A stretch of DNA of 64,000 bases from Actinomycetota bacterium (GTDB taxonomy: Bacteria; Actinomycetota; Acidimicrobiia; Acidimicrobiales; Ilumatobacteraceae), in the NCBI GenBank assembly GCA_009702045.1, contig WLIV01000002.1, positions 62,001-126,000 on the forward strand, given 5' to 3'. Positions 16,448-25,348 of the stretch are shown piece after piece (the stretch's first letter is position 1; each line of letters starts with the position of its first letter). A program made the position numbers and the translations under genes. The notes below the pieces were generated by a model, which worked only from the letters and a program-made list of their open reading frames with translations, ran no database searches and was not told the DNA's origin.

Positions 16448-18090
16448 AGGCAGGTCGCCGGTTACCGGTACTGCGGGAGTGGCTCGCAGTGATGGGCACA
16501 TGGTGCGTCGGCGCGTTTGTGTTCTTCCATCAGGTGCTCAGCTCCGGGTTCGAACGCCTCACTGGCGATCCCGGTGACGCCCGGCTGATCACGCTGCTGC
16601 ACGAACACTGGCTGGAGGTGCTGCGCGGCAATCAAAGTTGGCGGTCGCCGAACTTCTTCCATCCGCTGACGAACACCCTTGGCTTGTCCGACACGTTCGT
16701 GCTCGACGAGGTGCTCTACGCGCCGCTGCGGTTGATCGGGCTCGATCGCTACCTGGCGACCCAGTGGATGCTCATACTGATGAGCCTCATCGGATTCGTC
16801 GGTTGTTATCGCGTGTGTTCTCATCTCATCGGCGTACAGCGCGGAGCGGCGATCGCGTGTGCCTACGTGTTCACGTTCGCCAACAACCTCGCGATCCAAG
16901 CAGGCCATCTCCAGTTGTTCTCCGTGTATTGGGTGCCGCTCATCATCCTCGTTGGCGCCCGCATGTTCAACGCTTCCACGCGCCGCAGCCAGTCGTCATG
17001 GGCAGCGCTCACCGGATTGCTGCTCGGGCTACTCGTCTACTCCACGTTCTACATCGGGTGGTTCACGTTGTTGGCCGCCACGATGTTCACCCTGAGGATG
17101 ACCGTGCACCTGCGCACCCGCCTCCCCGAACGTCCGGTGCGCACGCTGGCCATTCGCTGTTGGCGGCCGATCGCTGCCGGTGCCGCCGGCGTTACCGTCG
17201 TCATGGTTCCGTTCGCGTTCACGTATCTTCCGACCCTCGACCGCACGGGCGGCCGCAGCTTCAACGAAGTCGCGGCCCTGTCACCCACGATCGCCGAACT
17301 GTTCAACGTCGGCGACAAGAACGTCGTCTGGGGCCCCCTCCTGACGTGGCTCTCGGGCGACGCAGCCAGACTGCGGAATGTCGAGACCAGCACTGCGATC
17401 ACGCCGCTGCTCTTCGCTGCCATCGTCGTCTGTGCGGCGCTCATCGCACGACGATGCAAGGGCGACACTTCGGTGCGCACTGCGGCGGCGCGGTCGCTAC
17501 TGACCGTGGCGCTGATCTTCATCGTGCTGCCGGTGAGAATCAGCAACTTCTCCCTGTGGCGCGCCGTCTGGATGTTCGTTCCCGGGGCGCGTGCGTTACG
17601 CGCTATCGACCGGATCCAGATCGTCACCGGCCTGCTTGCGGTGTTGGCCATCGCCACCAGTGCCGTAGTGCTCGGATCCGGTGAGCGAGGGCCGACACAC
17701 CGAACGCCACGACTACTGCTGGTAGCCGGTTTGCTCCTCGCGTTCGAACAATGGAACGTCGGTCACCATGCTCAAGTGCACCACAGGGCGGAAGTGGCGC
17801 TGATCCGCGACGCACCCAAACCCCCGACGACATGCCACAGTTTTGTGATCCTGCCGACCGAGCCCACGTCCGATGTGGTGCGCAACATTGACGCGATGAT
17901 CATCGCCCAGACCTGGCGACTCCCCACTGCGAACGGGTACTCCGGCGGAACCCCAGCGTTCTGGGATCTCGCGCCATCGGCCGAGAACTATGTGGACCGG
18001 GTGCGCCGCTGGAGCAGATACCACTCGCTGACGGACGTGTGCGCGTACGACCCGGCAGCCCACAGTTGGGCTACCGGGACGTTCACCTGA
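16444..18090 (+). CDS. Polytopic membrane protein, GT-C-like
   Basis: 548 aa with about 11 hydrophobic segments. After the first helix comes an acidic extracytoplasmic loop, GDPGDARLITLLHEHWLE, reminiscent of the DD/DE loop of GT-C lipid-linked glycosyltransferases; NFFHPLTNTLGLSD also recurs in that group. The C-terminal 120 residues are soluble. Transfer of a lipid-linked sugar is plausible but not proven. It overlaps the HAD gene by 4 bases. Its TGA directly abuts the TCA stop of convergent kgd. Confidence 0.7.
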   Translation: MKAGRRLPVLREWLAVMGTWCVGAFVFFHQVLSSGFERLTGDPGDARLITLLHEHWLEVLRGNQSWRSPNFFHPLTNTLGLSDTFVLDEVLYAPLRLIGLDRYLATQWMLILMSLIGFVGCYRVCSHLIGVQRGAAIACAYVFTFANNLAIQAGHLQLFSVYWVPLIILVGARMFNASTRRSQSSWAALTGLLLGLLVYSTFYIGWFTLLAATMFTLRMTVHLRTRLPERPVRTLAIRCWRPIAAGAAGVTVVMVPFAFTYLPTLDRTGGRSFNEVAALSPTIAELFNVGDKNVVWGPLLTWLSGDAARLRNVETSTAITPLLFAAIVVCAALIARRCKGDTSVRTAAARSLLTVALIFIVLPVRISNFSLWRAVWMFVPGARALRAIDRIQIVTGLLAVLAIATSAVVLGSGERGPTHRTPRLLLVAGLLLAFEQWNVGHHAQVHHRAEVALIRDAPKPPTTCHSFVILPTEPTSDVVRNIDAMIIAQTWRLPTANGYSGGTPAFWDLAPSAENYVDRVRRWSRYHSLTDVCAYDPAAHSWATGTFT

Positions 18091-21000
18091 TCAAAGATCG
18101 CGAAACGTATCGTCCATCAGGTCGGCGAGTTCCTGATCGTGGATCGCCTTCGTACCGGTGGCCGGGCTGCCGCTGCCGATACGACTGACGACACGAAGGT
18201 CGTAGCCCTGCTCCTTGATCTTCCAGAAGCGGGCCTCAATGAAGCGCCACGGGCCCATGTTGTCGGGCTCTTCCTGGAGCCACACGACCTGCTTGGCATT
18301 CGAGTACGACGCCAGCACCTCGCGCATGCGGTCACCGGGGAACGGATACAACTGCTCGACGCGCACGATCGCGACCGGAGCATTGCGCTTGCCGCGCTCG
18401 CTGATCGCGTCCCACGCCACCTTGCCACTGCAGAACACCACGCGCTGCACCGCATTGCGATCGGTGATGAACGGATCGTCGAGCACCTCTTCGAATGAGC
18501 CGTGCGTGAGGGCCTCGACCGGCGAACGGCTCTCCTTCATCCGCAGGGGTGCCTTCGGCGTGAACAGCACCAGTGGCTTGCGCACTTCGCGGCGCACCTG
18601 CCGACGCAGCAGGTGGAAGTACTGGCCAGCGGTCGTGGCATTGCACACCTGGATGTTGTCGTCGGCGCACAGGGTGAGGAACCGCTCGATGCGGGCCGAA
18701 CTGTGCTCGGGTCCCTGACCTTCGAAGCCATGCGGCAACAGCAGCACGAGGCTGTTCTCCTGACCCCACTTGTCCTCTGCCGCCACCAGGTACTGGTCGA
18801 TGATGATCTGCGCGCCGTTGATGAAGTCGCCGAACTGGGCTTCCCACATCACCAGTGCTTCCTTGTTCTCGTGCGAGTAGCCGTACTCGAACCCGAGTGC
18901 TGCGTACTCGCTGAGCAAGCTGTCGTACACCCACATACTGGCCTTCTTGGTGGGCAGCGTTGCGAGCGGGATCCAGACGTCCTCGTTCTCGTAGTCGACG
19001 AGCGCAGCATGGCGCTGGCTGAACGTGCCACGACGACTGTCTTCACCGGCCAGACGCACAGGTGTGCCCTCGCTGAGCAGCGAGCCCAATGCCAACAGTT
19101 CAGCAGCGGCCCATTCGAGTTCGCCAGCCTCGTGGTACATCTTCGAACGGGTCTCGAACTGACGGACCAACTTCGGATGCGGTGTGAAGCCGTCCGGGTA
19201 GGCAGTGAAGTGATCGAAGATCGAGTCGAGCAGCGCGCGGTCAACGCCGGTCTCGACATGCGGGCGCACGCCCATCGGCTTTGGTGGCTTGGCCACCTTC
19301 ACGGTTGCCGGCGCTTCTGCACGTGCTTGGTCGAGCGAGACCTGCAGCTTCTGCTGGAAGTCCGCCAACGCGCCTTCTGCCTCGTCGACGGTGATGTCGC
19401 CGCGCTTGACCAACGCCTCGACATACAGCTTGCGCACGCTGCGCCGCTCGGCGATCGCCTTGTACATCAGCGGCTGGGTGTAGCTGGGGTCGTCTCCCTC
19501 GTTGTGACCATGGCGGCGGTAGCACACCATGTCGATGACGACGTCCTTGTGGAACTTCTGGCGGTACTCGAACGACAACTCCGCGACGCGGACGCATGCC
19601 TCTGGATCGTCGCCGTTGACGTGGAAGATCGGCGCCTGCACGGTCTTGGCCACATCGCTGCAGTAGAGGCTGCTGCGCGAGTGGCGCGGGCTGGTGGTGA
19701 ACCCGATCTGGTTGTTGATGATCAGGTGGATGGTGCCACCGACGCGATAGCCGGAAATATCGCTCATCGCCAGGCACTCGGCCACGATGCCCTGACCAGC
19801 GAACGCGGCGTCACCGTGGATGAGGATCGGCAACGACGGGAAGGAGTACGGCGGATCGATACCGTCCTGGATCGCGCGCACGATACCCAACACGATCGGG
19901 TCGACCGTCTCGAGGTGGCTGGGGTTCGCGGCCAACTCGACACGGATGGACTCGCCGCGCAAACCCTCGTAGGTGCCAGTTGCACCGAGGTGGTACTTCA
20001 CATCGCCAGACCCCTGCACGGAGCTGGGGTCGACATGACCCTCGAACTCCTTGAAAATCTGGTCGTAGCTCTTTCCCACAATGTTCGCCAACACGTTCAG
20101 GCGGCCACGGTGGGCCATACCCAATACCGCCGAGTCGAGTCCGGCATCGGCCGCCATCGACAGCACCTGGTCGAGCACCGGGATGGCGCTCTCGGCACCT
20201 TCGAGGCCGAACCGCTTCGTGCCCACGTACTTCGTCGCCAAGAACTTCTCGAAGGCCTCAGCCGCGTTCAGTCGCTCAACGACTCGCCGCTTGCGCTCCT
20301 TGGTGACCTCGTACTTGACACCTTCGACCTTGCTCTGGATCCAGCGCTGCTCGGCAGTGTCCTGAATGTGCATGTACTCGACGCCGATCGTGCGGCAGTA
20401 CGCGTCGCGCAGCGTGTCGAGCAGATCGCCCAACGTCTGACGCTCCTTGCCGCCAACCCCACCAACGAGGAATTCGCGATCAAGATCCCAAATGGTGAGG
20501 CCGTACGTGGCGGGGTCGAGTTCGGGCGGCATGGTGGGGTGCTGCCAGCGCAACGGGTCGAGGTCGGCGATGAGGTGACCGCGTACGCGGTGCACGCGGA
20601 TGAGCGTGGCCACCTGCATCTGCTTGTGCAGCATCGCCTGCTCACTGTTCAACGAACTGGAGTCGACCTGCCATTCGATCGACGCGTACGGCACGTCGAG
20701 GCTGCGGAACACATCCTCGTAGAAGCCGTGCTCACCGAGCAGCAGTTCGTGCACTCGCTTCAGGAACATGCCGCTCTCAGCACCCTGCACGATGCGGTGG
20801 TCGTAGGTGCTGGTGACCGTGACGACCTTGCTGACCCCGAGCGCTCCCAGGGTGCGTTGATCGGCACCCTGGAACTCGGCCGGGTAGTCGATGCTGCCGA
20901 CGCCGACGATGACACCCTGACCGGGCATCAGACGCGGCACGCTCTGAACGGTGCCAATGGTTCCCGGGTTGGTGAGCGAAATGGTGGCACCCTGGAAGTC

Positions 21001-21675
21001 GCTGACGGCGAGCTTGTTGGTCTTCACCTTGCGCACGAGGTCTTCGTACGCCGCCAGGAACCCGGCGAAATCGAGCGTGTCGCACTCACGGAGCACCGGC
21101 ACCACCAGCGTGCGACTGCCGTCGGCCTTGGCGACGTCGACCGCGAGGCCCATGCTGACGTGCGGGTGACGGATGAGGCGCGGCTTGCCGTCGGCACCCA
21201 CGGCGTAGCTGTTGTTCATGTTCGGCACTTCGTCGGCGATCGCGCGCACGATCGCGTAACCGATGAGGTGCGTGAAGCTGACCTTGCCCTGGCCGCTGCG
21301 AATGCGGTAGCTGTTGATGACCGAGCGGTTCACCTCGAGCAACTTTGCCGGGATGTTGCGGAAGCTGGTGGCGGTGGGCACCGTCAGGCTTCGCTCCATG
21401 TTCGCGGCGATGGCGACTCCGGCGCCGCGAATCGGCTCCCCGGGCTCGTCACCTGCGACGGCAACAGGTGCAGCGGTCGCCGCCGCAGAACCCGCTGCCG
21501 GCGGCACCGACGGAACCGTCACGACGGGAGCCTGCACGAGGGGTTTGTAGTCGTCGAAGAACTCTCGCCACGTGGGGCTGACAGAGTCGGGGTCCGAACG
21601 GAACTGCTCGAACATCTCTTCGACGAGCCACGAGTTGGCGCCGAAGCTGGCCGCAGGTGTTTCTGGGGTAGTCAC
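18091..21675 (-). CDS. kgd: Multifunctional 2-oxoglutarate decarboxylase/dehydrogenase (E1 with fused E2-like domain)
   Basis: 1194 aa, the fused actinobacterial type. An N-terminal E1 segment (NSWLVEEMFEQFRSDPDSV) is followed by an Ala/Pro linker and an E2-like acyltransferase core ending in TYDHRIVQG (His293). There is no lipoyl domain, as in KGD/OdhA. The ThDP-dependent E1 follows: GMAHRGRLNVLANI, HGDAAFAGQGIVAE, NNQIGFTTSP and a C-terminal transketolase-like part. It links 2-oxoglutarate to succinyl-CoA or succinic semialdehyde in the TCA cycle. GTG 21675 has TACAGT (21684-21689) 8 bases upstream. Confidence 0.97.
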   Translation of the reverse strand: MTTPETPAASFGANSWLVEEMFEQFRSDPDSVSPTWREFFDDYKPLVQAPVVTVPSVPPAAGSAAATAAPVAVAGDEPGEPIRGAGVAIAANMERSLTVPTATSFRNIPAKLLEVNRSVINSYRIRSGQGKVSFTHLIGYAIVRAIADEVPNMNNSYAVGADGKPRLIRHPHVSMGLAVDVAKADGSRTLVVPVLRECDTLDFAGFLAAYEDLVRKVKTNKLAVSDFQGATISLTNPGTIGTVQSVPRLMPGQGVIVGVGSIDYPAEFQGADQRTLGALGVSKVVTVTSTYDHRIVQGAESGMFLKRVHELLLGEHGFYEDVFRSLDVPYASIEWQVDSSSLNSEQAMLHKQMQVATLIRVHRVRGHLIADLDPLRWQHPTMPPELDPATYGLTIWDLDREFLVGGVGGKERQTLGDLLDTLRDAYCRTIGVEYMHIQDTAEQRWIQSKVEGVKYEVTKERKRRVVERLNAAEAFEKFLATKYVGTKRFGLEGAESAIPVLDQVLSMAADAGLDSAVLGMAHRGRLNVLANIVGKSYDQIFKEFEGHVDPSSVQGSGDVKYHLGATGTYEGLRGESIRVELAANPSHLETVDPIVLGIVRAIQDGIDPPYSFPSLPILIHGDAAFAGQGIVAECLAMSDISGYRVGGTIHLIINNQIGFTTSPRHSRSSLYCSDVAKTVQAPIFHVNGDDPEACVRVAELSFEYRQKFHKDVVIDMVCYRRHGHNEGDDPSYTQPLMYKAIAERRSVRKLYVEALVKRGDITVDEAEGALADFQQKLQVSLDQARAEAPATVKVAKPPKPMGVRPHVETGVDRALLDSIFDHFTAYPDGFTPHPKLVRQFETRSKMYHEAGELEWAAAELLALGSLLSEGTPVRLAGEDSRRGTFSQRHAALVDYENEDVWIPLATLPTKKASMWVYDSLLSEYAALGFEYGYSHENKEALVMWEAQFGDFINGAQIIIDQYLVAAEDKWGQENSLVLLLPHGFEGQGPEHSSARIERFLTLCADDNIQVCNATTAGQYFHLLRRQVRREVRKPLVLFTPKAPLRMKESRSPVEALTHGSFEEVLDDPFITDRNAVQRVVFCSGKVAWDAISERGKRNAPVAIVRVEQLYPFPGDRMREVLASYSNAKQVVWLQEEPDNMGPWRFIEARFWKIKEQGYDLRVVSRIGSGSPATGTKAIHDQELADLMDDTFRDL

Positions 21676-21683
21676 GTCGATCG

Positions 21684-21689
21684 ACTGTA
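21684..21689 (-). promoter_or_regulatory. Probable leaderless -10 hexamer of kgd
   Basis: TACAGT on the minus strand, 8 bases before GTG 21675. Confidence 0.45.
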
Positions 21690-21774
21690 GTTGCGCCGAC
21701 CCTTCGCGCCCCTGATCTGTGCATCTCGTCGTTCGTCACAGCAACCGACATGCCCAGCGTCACATCTCAGATCC

Positions 21775-21804
21775 TTGCATTTCCGAAGTATTGACTTGTA
21801 TATT
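21775..21804 (+). promoter_or_regulatory. Promoter of the cupredoxin lipoprotein gene
   Basis: TTGCAT (21775-21780), an 18-base spacer, then TATATT (21799-21804), 7 bases before ATG 21812. It is the only site here with both hexamers close to consensus. The transcript should start at or next to the ATG. Confidence 0.6.
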
Positions 21805-21811
21805 TGCCGCC

Positions 21812-22210
21812 ATGAGCTCCACGGTCTCCACCCGCATCTCGGCAGTCGTTCTCGGTGTCAGCCTCGCGATGTTGGCCGCATGTGGCGGCAGCGGTAGCAC
21901 TGCCGGAACGGTTCCGGCCGATGCCGACGTCACCGTGCGGGCGAAGGAAGGCCTCGTGTGGGACGCCAAGTCCTACACAGCGACGTCACACGATGGAACA
22001 GTCATTCTCTACGGAGTCAACGACTCCGGTCTCGCGCACAACCTGCACATCGTCGACAAGGACGACAAGGACGTCACCACTGGCATCGACCTCGCCGGGA
22101 GTGGATCCAGCGGCACGATGACACTGACGGTGGCCCCAGGCGAGTATCGCATCGTCTGCAAAATCCCCGGCCACTCGGGCACGATGAACGCAACCCTCAC
22201 CGTCAACTAG
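21812..22210 (+). CDS. Cupredoxin-like lipoprotein
   Basis: 132 aa. The signal peptide ends in the lipobox LAAC. The mature part is a plastocyanin-like blue-copper fold: AHNLHIV supplies the first His, and IVCKIPGHSGTM supplies the Cys, His and Met of a type-1 copper site. It is a probable periplasmic electron carrier or copper binder. ATG 21812 follows a clear promoter with no 5' leader. Its last codons are duplicated downstream as a 14-base tandem array. Confidence 0.85.
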   Translation: MSSTVSTRISAVVLGVSLAMLAACGGSGSTAGTVPADADVTVRAKEGLVWDAKSYTATSHDGTVILYGVNDSGLAHNLHIVDKDDKDVTTGIDLAGSGSSGTMTLTVAPGEYRIVCKIPGHSGTMNATLTVN

Positions 22211-22266
22211 GCACCGTCAACTAGGCACCGTCAACTCGGCACCGTCAACTCGGCACCGTCAAGCAG
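22198..22266 (+). repeat. Tandem 14-base repeat copying the end of the cupredoxin gene
   Basis: The unit GCACCGTCAACTAG (or CTCG) occurs about five times: 22198-22210 (partial, carrying the native stop), 22211-22224, 22225-22238, 22239-22252 and 22253-22266 (degenerate). The first copy is the gene's own LTVN-stop codons. Confidence 0.9.
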
Positions 22267-22275
22267 GTCGACGGG

Positions 22276-22836
22276 TCAGTCGCGTCCGAGCGCTGCTTGG
22301 AGGCGGTCGGTCCAATCCACGTCTTCGGTGCTACCACCCGCGGCGTGAATCTCGTCGCGCTGTCGGGAAAGCTCCCGCGCTGCCTGCTCCACTTGTTCAG
22401 TGAGCACCTGCTCGGCGATCACACTGCGGAGATGGCTCGCCAGCGCGGGGCTGGCGCCACCGGTGCTGACCGCGGCCACCACCGGACCGCGGCGAGTGAC
22501 AGCGGGCAGGATGAAACTGCAGTTGGACGGGTCGTCAGCGCTGTTCACCCACACCCCGAGTGCAGTGGCGGACGCGGCCACTCGCGCATTGACCTGCGGG
22601 TCGTCCGTGGCGGTCATCACCAGACGAAAGCCGGCACAGTCGTCGTCAGCAAATGGACGCAGCCACACTGCGGAAACCTGCGCCGCCAGCTCGGGACGCA
22701 CCACCGGCGCCACCACCGTGAGCCGAGCACCAGCGGCGAGCAAGCCAGCAGCCTTGCGGGACGCGATCTGTCCGCCGCCGACCAGCAGCACGGGAACGTC
22801 GCCAAGATCGAGGAACACCGGGTAGCCAAAGGTCAC
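22276..22836 (-). CDS. Precorrin-2 dehydrogenase / sirohydrochlorin ferrochelatase (CysG N-terminal domain)
   Basis: 186 aa. The Rossmann start VFLDLGDVPVLLVGGGQIASRK, plus VMTATDDPQVNARVA and VNSADDPSNCSFILPAV, are typical of Met8/SirC/CysG-N. With cobA (23576) it completes uroporphyrinogen III to siroheme, the sulfite/nitrite reductase cofactor. GTG 22836 is preferred: TAGTCT (22843-22848) ends 6 bases upstream. GTG 22842 would abut that hexamer. It is divergent from cysH. Confidence 0.88.
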   Translation of the reverse strand: MTFGYPVFLDLGDVPVLLVGGGQIASRKAAGLLAAGARLTVVAPVVRPELAAQVSAVWLRPFADDDCAGFRLVMTATDDPQVNARVAASATALGVWVNSADDPSNCSFILPAVTRRGPVVAAVSTGGASPALASHLRSVIAEQVLTEQVEQAARELSRQRDEIHAAGGSTEDVDWTDRLQAALGRD

Positions 22837-22872
22837 GTTCACAGACTACCCGACGGCAATTTCTATTTACCT

Positions 22873-22885
22873 GATCAACTTGGTC
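22873..22885. promoter_or_regulatory. Imperfect inverted repeat in the shared cysH/siroheme promoter
   Basis: GATCAA, C, TTGGTC (arms match at 5 of 6 positions) lies between the two divergent -10 hexamers (22843-22848 minus, 22897-22902 plus). It is a candidate sulfur-responsive operator. Confidence 0.3.
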
Positions 22886-22896
22886 GTGATTCCTGC

Positions 22897-22902
22897 TAAC
22901 GT
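22897..22902 (+). promoter_or_regulatory. Probable leaderless -10 hexamer of cysH
   Basis: TAACGT, 6 bases before GTG 22909. Confidence 0.45.
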
Positions 22903-22908
22903 CACCCC

Positions 22909-23565
22909 GTGCTCTCGTCGCTCACCATCCCCTCCACCCTCGACACCCTGCACCCGGGCGACGTGGTGAAGTGGGCTGCCGAGCAGTTCGGCGCACAGAA
23001 CCTGGTCGTCACCGCCAGCTTTCAGGACGCGACGCTGGTGCACGTGGCCGCCACTGCAGTCCCCGGTATCGAGATCGTGCTGCTCGACACCCAGTACCTG
23101 TTCGCCGAAACTCAATGGTTTGCGGACCAGTTGACCGAGCGGTACGACCTCAACCTGCGCATCGTGCGTCCGCTCCCCGATGTGCAGCCCGACAACCAGT
23201 GGCAAACCGACGTCGACGGCTGCTGCAACCGCCGCAAGGTCGAACCGCTGTCCCGAGCCATCGACGGCAAGCGGGCATGGATCAGCGGAGTGCGCCGGGC
23301 GGACAGCCCCACTCGTGCCAATTCAGCGGTCGCGGCCTACGACCTCGGTCGCGGCCTGGTGAAGGTGAACCCATTGGTGATGATGACCGATGCCGACGTC
23401 GAGTTGTACGCGCAGCTGCATGAGCTCCCTACTCACCCGTTGGTCGACAAGGGCTATGCCAGCATCGGCTGCTGGCCATGTACCCGCCCGGTTGCACCCG
23501 GTGAAGACGCACGCTCCGGACGCTGGGCCGGCGACACCAAGACCGAATGCGGTCTGCACCTGTAA
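22909..23565 (+). CDS. cysH: Adenylyl-sulfate (APS) reductase
   Basis: 218 aa. It reduces APS to sulfite with thioredoxin. Cys105-Cys106 (DGCCNRRK) and Cys188/Cys191 (GCWPC) form the CC...CxxC ligand set for a [4Fe-4S] cluster, which marks APS rather than PAPS reductases. Cys214 in ECGLHL is the catalytic thiol. SFQDATLVHVA matches the P-loop-like binding site. It is followed 10 bases later by cobA, coupling sulfite production to siroheme synthesis. No sulfite reductase lies in the window. Confidence 0.95.
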   Translation: MLSSLTIPSTLDTLHPGDVVKWAAEQFGAQNLVVTASFQDATLVHVAATAVPGIEIVLLDTQYLFAETQWFADQLTERYDLNLRIVRPLPDVQPDNQWQTDVDGCCNRRKVEPLSRAIDGKRAWISGVRRADSPTRANSAVAAYDLGRGLVKVNPLVMMTDADVELYAQLHELPTHPLVDKGYASIGCWPCTRPVAPGEDARSGRWAGDTKTECGLHL

Positions 23566-23575
23566 GGATGCACAC

Positions 23576-24313
23576 GTGACCGTACGTGTGGCCCTCGTGG
23601 GTGCCGGCCCCGGCGACCCCGACCTACTCACCGTGCGCGCCGCGCGTCTGCTGGCGGAGGCCGATGTCGTGGTCTACGACGCGCTCGTCGGCGATGGTGT
23701 GCTGGCGCTCGCGCCTGCCACGGCAGAGCTGATCGATGTGGGCAAACGCCCCGGAGCCGGTGTGGCCCAGGATCTGATCAACGTGTTGCTGGTGAGCTTG
23801 GCGCGCGAGGGCAAGCGCGTCGTGCGCCTGAAAGGTGGCGACCCGTTCGTGTTCGGTCGCGGCGGCGAGGAGTCGGTGGCATTGGCCGAAGCCGGCATCG
23901 CCTGCGAGATCGTCCCCGGTATCACCTCGGCGATCGCCGCACCGGCGGCGGCCGGCATTCCCGTGACGTACCGCGGGCTGTCGGCGTCGTTCACGGTGGT
24001 CACCGGTCATCGTCAGCACGGCGAGACGCCCGTCAACTGGAACGCACTCGCGCAGACCGGTGGCACCATCGTGGTGTTGATGGGTGTTGCCCAGCGTGGC
24101 GAGATCGCGACGGCGCTCATGTCCGGCGGCCTCTCGGGCGACACACCCGTCGCTGCTGTCGGCAAAGCCACCACCGGCGACCAGACCGTCGTGCGCTGCC
24201 GCCTGGCCGACCTGGCCGCCACACCGGTGCAGGCACCGGCCACCATCGTGATCGGCGCGGTTGCCGCGCTCGACGTCGCGGCCCTCGCCCGGGCCACGAC
24301 CCACCAGTCCTGA
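23576..24313 (+). CDS. cobA: Uroporphyrinogen-III C-methyltransferase
   Basis: 245 aa single-domain SUMT, which methylates uroporphyrinogen III twice with SAM to precorrin-2. VALVGAGPGDPDLLTVRA at the start and VRLKGGDPFVFGRGGEE are the two signature motifs; VPGITSAIAAPAAAGIPVTYRG follows as expected. GTG 23576 has AGGA 5-8 bases upstream. It is the second gene after cysH and feeds the divergent precorrin-2 dehydrogenase. Confidence 0.95.
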   Translation: MTVRVALVGAGPGDPDLLTVRAARLLAEADVVVYDALVGDGVLALAPATAELIDVGKRPGAGVAQDLINVLLVSLAREGKRVVRLKGGDPFVFGRGGEESVALAEAGIACEIVPGITSAIAAPAAAGIPVTYRGLSASFTVVTGHRQHGETPVNWNALAQTGGTIVVLMGVAQRGEIATALMSGGLSGDTPVAAVGKATTGDQTVVRCRLADLAATPVQAPATIVIGAVAALDVAALARATTHQS

Positions 24314-24330
24314 CCCCGCTCACCCGCGCG

Positions 24331-24369
24331 TCTGGGTCACCGCTCAGACGTTGTGGGCGGTGACCCAGA
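24331..24369. terminator. Strong hairpin between convergent cobA and membrane-protein gene
   Basis: TCTGGGTCACCGC (24331-24343) and GCGGTGACCCAGA (24357-24369) are perfectly complementary over 13 bases with a 13-base loop. No T-tract follows on the plus strand. A second hairpin (GGCCGC 24404-24409 / GCGGCC 24423-24428) lies nearer the minus-strand gene and is followed on that strand by a T-rich stretch. Confidence 0.55.
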
Positions 24370-24456
24370 AGCTCGGAAACGGGGGCCAGCGAAAACGGCA
24401 GCAGGCCGCCCCCCGAAGGAGAGCGGCCCGCATGACTGCCGGTGAGGCGACACGGC

Positions 24457-25239
24457 TTACGCCTTGAGGAACACCTCGGTGAGAATCAGGAAGATCGCCC
24501 ACAAGCCGAAACTTGCGATGAGCACGTTCTTGACGGGGCCGTCGTACAGCTTGTTGAGGCCCTTGTTCGCGGCCGTCTTCCACGGCAGCAGGCCGAGGGC
24601 GTTCAGCTCCAGCACTGCGATGAGCACGATCGCGATGCCCCAATAGGCGCCCATGTTGCCCGAGCTGACGTTGACGCCGATGCGCTGCGAGTGGCCCTTG
24701 TAGACCATGAAGAACAGCATGCTGATCGAGAACAGAGTGTTCTGACGGCTGGCCATCAGCGCCTTGCGGCCGGCAGCCGGGGCGGCGGGGTTGGCCTCGC
24801 CGCCGGCGAGCACGTTCGCGGCGTTGGCGAGCACGACCTTCTGGTTGCGCCAGATGACGCCCCACACGTTGAGCATCATGATCGTGCCGAGCAGCATGCC
24901 CGTGCTAATTGCGATGCCGCCGGCGTTCTTGCCGAAGTCGTTCGCGAAGTAGTCCTTGGTGATACCGGTGATCATGATGCCGGTGAGGAAGGTACCGACC
25001 GCGGCCCAACGGAACCACCACAGTGCCTTGCGGGCCACCTTGTCGATCGCGATGTTGCGCGCCTTGGCGCCGATCTCCTTGTGCGGCTCAGCCTCGAACT
25101 GGGCGAAGGCCGGAACCTGCACGAAGTTGAAGTAGTACAGCAGGCCGATCCACGTGACACCGGCCAAGATGTGCAACCAACGGAACCCGAAGGCACCGAG
25201 CGACGCCCTGCTGAAGAACCCTGTGTATTCTGCGAGCAC
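24457..25239 (-). CDS. Membrane protein resembling the urate-oxidase PuuD membrane domain
   Basis: 260 aa with about seven transmembrane helices. FRWLHILAGVTWIGLLYYFNFVQVPAF near the N-terminus is typical of the PuuD-type Urate_ox_N family. ALWWFRWAAVGTFLTGIMI, NVWGVIWRNQKVVLANA and MLFFMVYKGH follow. The C-terminal cytochrome c domain of full PuuD is absent, so enzymatic urate oxidation is doubtful. GTG 25239 is chosen because GAGAGGGG sits 8 bases upstream, a leadered start. It is convergent with cobA. Confidence 0.75.
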   Translation of the reverse strand: MLAEYTGFFSRASLGAFGFRWLHILAGVTWIGLLYYFNFVQVPAFAQFEAEPHKEIGAKARNIAIDKVARKALWWFRWAAVGTFLTGIMITGITKDYFANDFGKNAGGIAISTGMLLGTIMMLNVWGVIWRNQKVVLANAANVLAGGEANPAAPAAGRKALMASRQNTLFSISMLFFMVYKGHSQRIGVNVSSGNMGAYWGIAIVLIAVLELNALGLLPWKTAANKGLNKLYDGPVKNVLIASFGLWAIFLILTEVFLKA

Positions 25240-25348
25240 TTTCAGTACCCCTCTCTTGTGAAAACAAACTGAGTCTGAACGTAGCACCCTTGCGGCGGCA
25301 ATCGGTGAACTGTGTATGGACACGGTGCCATTAGCCTGCGTAACCGAC

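Noticed and set aside
18502-21690. 1062-aa open frame antisense to kgd
   Set aside because: Long only because of the strong third-codon GC bias of kgd. Composition is Val/His/Arg/Asp heavy and there is no recognisable domain.
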